From Xenophilus sp. Marseille-Q4582 (GTDB taxonomy: Bacteria > Pseudomonadota > Gammaproteobacteria > Burkholderiales > Burkholderiaceae_C), in the NCBI RefSeq assembly GCF_916700565.1, contig NZ_CAKAKO010000003.1, positions 372,001-436,000 of the forward strand: DNA of 64,000 nucleotides, written 5' to 3'. Made by a program: the position numbers and the translations under genes. A model generated the notes under the pieces. The model was given only the letters and a program-made list of their open reading frames with translations. It was not told the origin of the DNA and ran no database searches. The number at the start of each line of letters is the position of its first letter. The stretch's first letter is position 1. Below, piece by piece: positions 58,481 to 64,000 of the stretch.

Positions 58481-59953
58481 ATGACTGCTGCACTCGACAT
58501 CGCGGGCATCGCCGTCTCGCCCGACCACTACATCGGCGGCCGGCGCGTGCCCAGCGCCGAACGTTTTGCGTTGCATTCCCCCATCGACCAGCGCCTGCTG
58601 GGCGAGGTCTGCGAAGGCGGCGCCACCGAGGTGGACGCCGCTATCACGGCCGCGGCCAGGGCCTTCCCCGCCTGGAGCGCGATGACGGCGGCCGAGCGCC
58701 TGCCCTACCTGGAGCGCTTCGCCGAGGAGATCGGGAAACGCGCCGACGACTTCTGCCAGCTCGAAAGCAACGACGCCGGCGTGCTGCTTTCGCGCATGCA
58801 GCACGGCGTGGTGCCACGGGCGATGCTCAACATCCGCTGGTTCGCGCAGCATGCGCTTGAACTGCAGAACCGCGCCATCGAGACCGAGCAGGCCACGCAC
58901 CGCGTGCGCCACGATCCGGCCGGCATCGTGGTCATCATCACGCCCTGGAACGCGCCGCTGATGCTGTCGACCTGGAAGCTGGGCCCCGCGCTGGCGGCGG
59001 GCAACACCTGCGTCCTGAAGCCGCCGGAATGGGCGCCGCTCACCTGCTCGCTGCTGGCCGACGCGGCGCATGCGGCCGGCCTGCCGCCGGGCGTGTTCAA
59101 CGTGGTGCAGGGCTCGGGCGCGAACACCGGCGCGAAGCTGGTGGCCGATCCACGCATCGCGCGCGTGTCCTTCACCGGCTCGGTGCCCACGGCCAGGGCC
59201 ATCGCGCAGGCGGCCGGCGCCAACCTCGTGCCCTGCAGCCTGGAGCTGGGCGGCAAGAGCCCCTTCATCGTGCTGGAGGACGCCGACCTCGAAGGTGCGG
59301 CAGCCACGGCCGCGCTGATGTACCGCAACGCGGGCCAGGTCTGCCTGGCGGGCACGCGCCTGCTGGTGCACGCGCGCATCGCCGAAGCCTTCACCGCCGC
59401 GCTGCGCGCCAACGTGGAAAAGCTCACCGTGGGCGACCCGCGCGAGGCCTCGACCGAGGTCGGCCCCATCATCTATCCGCGCCAGCTCGAGCGCGTGGCC
59501 GGCTTCGTGGAGCGCGCCGTGGCCGCCGGCGCCACCTTGCTGTGGGGTGGCGCGCGCCACGGCTTCGGCGCGCAGTACTACCAGCCCACCCTGCTGACGA
59601 ACGTGAAGCAAGACAGCGAGATCGTGCAGCACGAAGTCTTCGGCCCCGTGCTCACGCTGCAGACCTTCGGCAGCGACGAGGAAGCCATCGCGCTGGCCAA
59701 CGGCACCGACTACGGCCTGGGCGGCGTGTGCTACGGCGAGACCGAACATGCCGCCGCCGTGGCCGAGCGCGTGCGCACCGGCTTCATCTGGGTCAACAGC
59801 TTCGGCATCCGCGACCTGGCCGCGCCCTTCGGCGGCATCAAGCGCAGCGGCGTGGGCCGCGAAGGCGGCGACTGGAGCTTCGAGTTCTTCTGCGACGTGA
59901 AGGACGTGGTGCTGCCCAAGAAGCCCTTCCAGGCCAGCTTCTCTCACCGATAA
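58481..59953 (+). CDS. hpaE: Aldehyde dehydrogenase, 5-carboxymethyl-2-hydroxymuconate-semialdehyde type (HpaE-like)
   Basis: The 490-residue NAD-dependent enzyme has IITPWNAPLMLSTWKLGPAL, the cofactor loop SFTGSVPTARAIAQ, the Glu region VPCSLELGGKSPFIVLEDAD and the catalytic Cys in NAGQVCLAGTRLLV. ATG 58481 follows the hydratase by 19 bp. HpaE oxidises the ring-cleavage semialdehyde to the dioate. The substrate follows from operon context. Confidence 0.85.
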   Translation: MTAALDIAGIAVSPDHYIGGRRVPSAERFALHSPIDQRLLGEVCEGGATEVDAAITAAARAFPAWSAMTAAERLPYLERFAEEIGKRADDFCQLESNDAGVLLSRMQHGVVPRAMLNIRWFAQHALELQNRAIETEQATHRVRHDPAGIVVIITPWNAPLMLSTWKLGPALAAGNTCVLKPPEWAPLTCSLLADAAHAAGLPPGVFNVVQGSGANTGAKLVADPRIARVSFTGSVPTARAIAQAAGANLVPCSLELGGKSPFIVLEDADLEGAAATAALMYRNAGQVCLAGTRLLVHARIAEAFTAALRANVEKLTVGDPREASTEVGPIIYPRQLERVAGFVERAVAAGATLLWGGARHGFGAQYYQPTLLTNVKQDSEIVQHEVFGPVLTLQTFGSDEEAIALANGTDYGLGGVCYGETEHAAAVAERVRTGFIWVNSFGIRDLAAPFGGIKRSGVGREGGDWSFEFFCDVKDVVLPKKPFQASFSHR

Positions 59954-59966
59954 GGAGACCCTGAAC

Positions 59967-60860
59967 ATGGGACAGATCGTCGGCGCGGCCCTGGTGTCGC
60001 ACCACCCCGGCCTCATGCAATGCGAGGAATTCCGCCGCCTGCAGGGCGCGGGCGAAGACTCGGACCTGATCGCGGGTTATGCGCGGCTTCGGCACAAGAT
60101 CGAAGCCGCGCAGCCCGATGTGGTCATGATCTTCGACACGCACTGGTTCACCACCGGCTACCACCTGGTCGATGCCGGCGCGCACTACCGCGGCACGTAC
60201 CTCTCGGACGAGATGCCCTGGTACCTGCACGGCGTGCCGTATGACTACCGCGGCCTGCCCGCGCTGGCCGTGGCCATCGAGGACGTGTCGCGCGAGATGC
60301 GCGGCTACCACCGCGCCATCAGCCACCCGGACCTGGGCCGGCAGTACCCCACCATCAACCTGATCAAGCAGCTGCGACTGGAGGGCGCCGGCCTGCCGGT
60401 GGTCACCGTCAGCTCCTGCCAGAACTGCGAATGGCCCCAGTTCCTCGATTCGGGGGAGGTGATCGGCGAGGCCATCCGCCGCAGCGACCGGCGCGTGCTG
60501 CTGCTGGCCTCGGGCGCGCTCTCCCACAAGTTCAACGGCATCGACTGGAAGCCGAAGCATCCGCGCATCTTCCACGAAAGCAATGTCTCGCGGCCCGAGA
60601 ACATCGCGAGCGACAAGCAGGCGATCGAGCTGTTCAAGCAGGGCCGGCACGACCTGATCCTGGAACGCTGGGACGCAGAGTACCGCACCAAACCCTGGGA
60701 AGCCTTCGGCGCGCATTACCTGCAGATGCTGGGCGCGCTGGGCGGCGCCGCCTGCCGCACGCGCGGCGAGCAGCTGTCCGACTACGAGAACGCCCGCGGC
60801 ACGGGCAACGTCCACATGTGGTTCGACACCACCGCAACCCCCACGCAGGCGAGCGCATGA
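59967..60860 (+). CDS. hpaD: Class III extradiol ring-cleavage dioxygenase (HpaD/HpcB-like)
   Basis: The 297-residue protein starts after TAAGGAGACC. It keeps ALVSHHPGLM, VVMIFDTHWFTTGYHLVDAG and LLLASGALSHKFNGID, which align from memory with 3,4-dihydroxyphenylacetate 2,3-dioxygenase. These enzymes use Fe(II) to open catechol rings next to the hydroxyls. Its stop overlaps the next start (ATGA). Confidence 0.83.
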   Translation: MGQIVGAALVSHHPGLMQCEEFRRLQGAGEDSDLIAGYARLRHKIEAAQPDVVMIFDTHWFTTGYHLVDAGAHYRGTYLSDEMPWYLHGVPYDYRGLPALAVAIEDVSREMRGYHRAISHPDLGRQYPTINLIKQLRLEGAGLPVVTVSSCQNCEWPQFLDSGEVIGEAIRRSDRRVLLLASGALSHKFNGIDWKPKHPRIFHESNVSRPENIASDKQAIELFKQGRHDLILERWDAEYRTKPWEAFGAHYLQMLGALGGAACRTRGEQLSDYENARGTGNVHMWFDTTATPTQASA

Positions 60861-61822
60861 ACTTCGAATTCCCCTTCCAGGAACTGCCCGCCGTGATGCG
60901 CGGCCCGCGCGTGGAGCGCCGCCGCGTGCTGATTGGCGGCTCGGCCTTCTGGGGCACGCTGATCGAGGACGGCGCGCAGGCCGGCCCGGTCGGATATCTG
61001 CGGCTGGACGATGGCCGCGTGGTCGACCCGGCCGCCCTGCCCCACCTGCCGCCCGTCGATCCGAGCAAGATCATCGCGGTGCACATCAGCTACCGCTCGC
61101 GCAGCTTCGAAACGCGCAACAAGCCCAAGCCGACCGAGACGCCGACCTATTTCACCAAGCCGCCCACCGCGCTCAACGGTCATGGCGGCCAGATCCTCAA
61201 GCCCGAGGACTGCAGGTACCTGAACTACGAGGGCGAGTACGCGGTCGTCATCGGCCGCACCTGCCGCAACGTCACGCCCGACGAGGCCTGGGACTGCATC
61301 GAAGGCTTCTGCCCCGCGCTGGACATGGGCCTGCAGGATTTCCGAGACACCGACCAGGGCAGCATGCTGCGCGTGAAAGGCGCCGACACCCTGCTGCCCA
61401 TCGGCCCCGGCCTCGTGCGCGGCGTGGACCTGTTCGCGCAGACCCTGCGCACCTACGTCAACGGCCAGGTGGTGCAGCAGGCCCACATCGGCGACGAGAC
61501 GATCTGGGGGCCGCATTACGTGATCGCGGACATCGCGCGCCACATCACGCTGCTGCCGGGCGACGTGATCCTGATGGGCACGCCCTGCCATTCGCGCTCC
61601 ATCGATGCGGGCGACGTGGTGGAGTGCGAGATCACCGGCCTGGGGCGCCTCAAAGGCACGGTCACCGCCATCGCCGCGCCGCGCGCCGCCGCGCTGGGCG
61701 TGGGCCACGCACCCACCGACACGCCCGAAGTGCGGCGTGTGGCGCTGGGCTTCGACGAGCGCGTGCCCGAGGCGCTCAAGCAGGGGTTGACGCGGGCGCG
61801 GGCACACAAGCCGGGCGTCTGA
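60857..61822 (+). CDS. Fumarylacetoacetate hydrolase family isomerase/decarboxylase (HpaG-like)
   Basis: The 321-residue protein begins MNFEFPFQELPAVMRGPRVE. The FAH fold core holds KIIAVHISYRSRSFETRNKP, NYEGEYAVVIGRTCRNV with metal Glu residues, DMGLQDFRDTDQGSMLRVKG and GDVILMGTPCHSRSI. HpaG decarboxylates and isomerises the pathway intermediate. Unlike E. coli HpaG, with two tandem halves, this is a single unit with an N-terminal extension. The ATGA overlap with hpaD shows coupling. Confidence 0.82.
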   Translation: MNFEFPFQELPAVMRGPRVERRRVLIGGSAFWGTLIEDGAQAGPVGYLRLDDGRVVDPAALPHLPPVDPSKIIAVHISYRSRSFETRNKPKPTETPTYFTKPPTALNGHGGQILKPEDCRYLNYEGEYAVVIGRTCRNVTPDEAWDCIEGFCPALDMGLQDFRDTDQGSMLRVKGADTLLPIGPGLVRGVDLFAQTLRTYVNGQVVQQAHIGDETIWGPHYVIADIARHITLLPGDVILMGTPCHSRSIDAGDVVECEITGLGRLKGTVTAIAAPRAAALGVGHAPTDTPEVRRVALGFDERVPEALKQGLTRARAHKPGV

Positions 61823-61922
61823 GCAGCATCGGTAGGGGGTCTTGACACGCCTGCCGGCAGCAGGTTGGACGGGTGCGCCCGCGCAGGGCGGCTGCGGGCG
61901 GGCGGCGCGGGCTCATGGTGGG

Positions 61923-62392
61923 GCGGTCGGCGCAGGGCGCCGACTCCGCTGCGATGCTCGCGACGCCGGCGCATCGCAGAACTCGCTTCGCGCTGCTGCG
62001 CAGCGCTGCGCTCGAACAGCTGCGATGAGTCAGAGCACGAAGCCCGCGCGACTTCGCGCGGGCACGCCGGCCTCGCTGCGCTTCTCGCCGCCCCACAAAT
62101 CGCCCACGCCGCCCACCCGCAGCCGCCCTGCGAGGACAGGTGGTGACACACGTCGGCGAGCCTGGCCTGTGCTGCGCCCTGCTTCGCCAATTTCGACGCG
62201 CCGCAGGCGGGGCGCGCCTGTGAAGCGCTGAGGAGCGCAGCGAAGCCGGCCGCGGGCCTGCCGAAGGACAGGCCCGCTTCGTGAACTGACTCGGCGCAGC
62301 TGTTTGAACGGAGCGCGCTGCAGGCGCGCGCAGTGAGTTCTGCGCCGGGCCGGTTTCGCGAGCACCGCAAGGCAGTCGGCGCAGCCGACCGC
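61923..62392. repeat. Long imperfect inverted repeat in a gene-free region
   Basis: The left arm (61923-62090) and right arm (62228-62392) are reverse complements of each other with many mismatches and small gaps. Shared blocks include CGCAGAACTC, GAACAGCTGCG/AAACAGCTGCG, GAGTCAG, CACGAAGC and TCGCTGCGCT. The spacer is about 137 bp. No gene was seen in 61823-62589. Confidence 0.7.
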
Positions 62393-62589
62393 TTCACTTG
62401 AAGCGCCCCGCCTGCGGCCCAGGGGCCTTGGCCGGGCCCCTAGGCAGCTGCTCCCACAACCCACCCAAGCCCGCAGCCCGTGAGCTTCGCACCTAGTAAC
62501 CCCACCGCGTTGCACATCCGCCGCATCCAGCGCCGCGCAAGGGCCCGCCCGACAAGCGCCGCCCCGCACTTGTGCGAAGCTCGCCGACC

Positions 62590-63963
62590 ATGTTCCATTC
62601 CTTCGCGCCCTGGCTGCCGTCGGTGTCCCAGCATTTCCTGGCCGTCACGCTGGGCCTGCTGGTGTATGTGCTGACCACGCGCGGCCGGCGCGAGCGCCGC
62701 GCCCCGGCCAGCGCCATGGCCTGGGTCTTCTCGCTGCTGCTCATGCCCTACGTGGCGCTGCCGGCCTACCTCGTGTTCGGGCAGCGCAAGCTGCGGCCGG
62801 CCGCGCAGCCGCGCCTGCCGCGCCATGCACCGGCCGGCCACTGGGCGACCGACATGCTGGAGAGCTTCGGCCTCGCGCCACCCAGCCGCTGCGCCATCCG
62901 CATGCATGCCGATGGCGCCGCCGCACGCACCGCGCTGCTCGCGGTGATCGACGCCGCCCGGCAGCGGCTGGACGTGTGCACCTTCATCATCGGCGAAGAC
63001 GCGCTGGGCCACGAAGTGCTGGCGCGGCTGGCCCGCCGCGCCAGCGAAGGCGTGCAGGTGCGCGTGCTGCTCGACGGCTTCGGCGCCCTGCAGATCCGCC
63101 ATCGCCACCTGGACCGGCTGCGCACCGCGGGTGCCCAGGTGCGGGTGTTCCGCCCGCTGTTCACGCTGCGCCGCACGGGCCCGCGCAACCTGCGCAACCA
63201 CCGCAAGTTCACCATCGCCGACGACCAGTGGCTCTGGAGCGGCGGCCGCAACCTGGCCGGCGAGTACTTCGAAGGCAATGCCGCGCATCCGCGCCCCTGG
63301 CTGGACCTGTCCTTCGACATCCGCGGCGACGTGGCGGCCGCCGCGGCGCGCCAGTTCGAGCACGACTGGTCCTCGGTCAGCGGCGAGCCCGCGCGCGACG
63401 TCGCGGCGCTGGCGCCCTCGCGCAGCGGCACCCTGGCCCAGTTGCTGCCGAGCGGCCCCGACCAGCGCGAGGACACGGCGCAGTCGCTGCTGATCGGCGC
63501 CTGCTTCCGGGCCGAGCGGCGCATCCTCGCCATCACGCCCTACTTCGTGCCCGGCGACGGCCTGCAGGACGCGCTGCGCCTGGCCGCGCGGCGCGGCGTG
63601 CAGGTGGACATCGCCATCCCGGCGCAGTCCAACCATGCGCTGGCCGACTTTGTGCGCAGCCGCACCATGCGGCCGCTGGCGCGCGCGGGCGTGCGCTTTC
63701 GCATGCTGCCCTTCATGGCCCATGCCAAAGCCGTGGTGGTGGACGACGACCTGGCGATGGCCGGCTCCATCAACCTGGACCAGCGCAGCCTGCTGCTGAA
63801 CCACGAGGCGGCAGTGGTGTTCTACGACCCTGCGCAGATCGAGTGGCTGGCCCAATGGATCGAGGCCACGGCGTCGGCCGGCGAAAGCTACCGCGTGCGC
63901 GAGCCCGGCCTGGCGCGCGACCTGGCCGAAGGCCTGCTGCTGACGCTGGCCTTCCAGCTCTGA
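62590..63963 (+). CDS. cls: Cardiolipin synthase-like phospholipase D family protein
   Basis: ATG 62590 begins MFHSFAPWLPSVSQHFLAVT; two N-terminal membrane segments run to about residue 65 (AMAWVFSLLLMPYVALPAYL). Two PLD motifs follow: NLRNHRKFTIADDQWLWSGG near 207 and MAHAKAVVVDDDLAMAGSIN near 385, each H-x-K-x4-D. Cls enzymes join phosphatidylglycerol or transfer phosphatidyl groups in the inner membrane. Its 457 residues fit the family. TTG 62572 in the same frame is an alternative start. No operon partner is visible in the window. Confidence 0.9.
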   Translation: MFHSFAPWLPSVSQHFLAVTLGLLVYVLTTRGRRERRAPASAMAWVFSLLLMPYVALPAYLVFGQRKLRPAAQPRLPRHAPAGHWATDMLESFGLAPPSRCAIRMHADGAAARTALLAVIDAARQRLDVCTFIIGEDALGHEVLARLARRASEGVQVRVLLDGFGALQIRHRHLDRLRTAGAQVRVFRPLFTLRRTGPRNLRNHRKFTIADDQWLWSGGRNLAGEYFEGNAAHPRPWLDLSFDIRGDVAAAAARQFEHDWSSVSGEPARDVAALAPSRSGTLAQLLPSGPDQREDTAQSLLIGACFRAERRILAITPYFVPGDGLQDALRLAARRGVQVDIAIPAQSNHALADFVRSRTMRPLARAGVRFRMLPFMAHAKAVVVDDDLAMAGSINLDQRSLLLNHEAAVVFYDPAQIEWLAQWIEATASAGESYRVREPGLARDLAEGLLLTLAFQL

Positions 63964-64000
63964 ACGGCTGCGCGGCCCATGCGGGCGCGAATTCCGCGGC

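Overview
The window joins two kinds of DNA. Bases 1 to about 21,830 are the variable end of an integrative and conjugative element (ICE) whose remainder lies left of the window. Bases 21,830 to 64,000 are the high-GC chromosome of a betaproteobacterium. Gene content and order there (imuA-imuB-dnaE2, Bug-type binding protein, argG, hppD-phhA, homoprotocatechuate-type genes) suggest Burkholderiales, probably Comamonadaceae. No rRNA, CRISPR array or replication origin was seen.

ICE end (1-21,829): the window opens in the last codons of a TraI_2-type relaxase/helicase, followed by an XRE regulator and a LysR-like effector-domain protein. A large P4-type tyrosine integrase lies next to a tRNA-Gly(CCC) gene whose 3' end faces it. 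Between the LysR-like gene and the integrase sits an 18.2-kb block bounded by two inverted, nearly identical 805-bp IS5-family copies (1432-2236 and 18860-19664), each flanked by CTA/TAG. The outer flanks rejoin as CTAG at the integrase stop codon, so the block looks like a composite transposon. Its cargo appears to come from Xanthomonadaceae: a gyrA 3' fragment, an oleate hydratase plus 3-hydroxyacyl-CoA dehydrogenase operon, a truncated TetR gene, a DM13 membrane protein, a truncated NRDE gene and a Stenotrophomonas-type GTAG (SMAG) palindrome pair. Three same-orientation IS91-family copies share one end and break neighbouring genes. One of them is split by an IS66-family element that carries a tandem 1,918-bp duplication. 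A more A/T-rich DUF4331 gene lies between two IS91 copies.

Boundary (21,830-24,600): a 56-residue acidic ORF with a strong ribosome binding site, then two different IS5-family elements nearly back to back.

Chromosome (24,600-64,000): a LexA-boxed SOS mutasome operon (imuA, imuB, dnaE2) is extended downstream by a 2H phosphoesterase gene and a putative ExK nuclease gene. Divergent from it is a two-gene RND efflux operon without an outer-membrane component. Next come a tartrate/D-malate-type dehydrogenase operon with a divergent LysR gene, a decayed GntR/DhaL locus, an AadA-family aminoglycoside nucleotidyltransferase, lipoproteins and redox genes, and an IS701-family insertion. The right part holds a RidA protein, an ABC exporter and argG. 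Aromatic catabolism follows: hppD-phhA with a divergent Lrp/AsnC gene and tandem operator-like repeats, then a four-gene homoprotocatechuate-type meta-cleavage operon with a frameshifted divergent LysR gene. The window ends with a long imperfect inverted repeat and a cardiolipin synthase-like gene.
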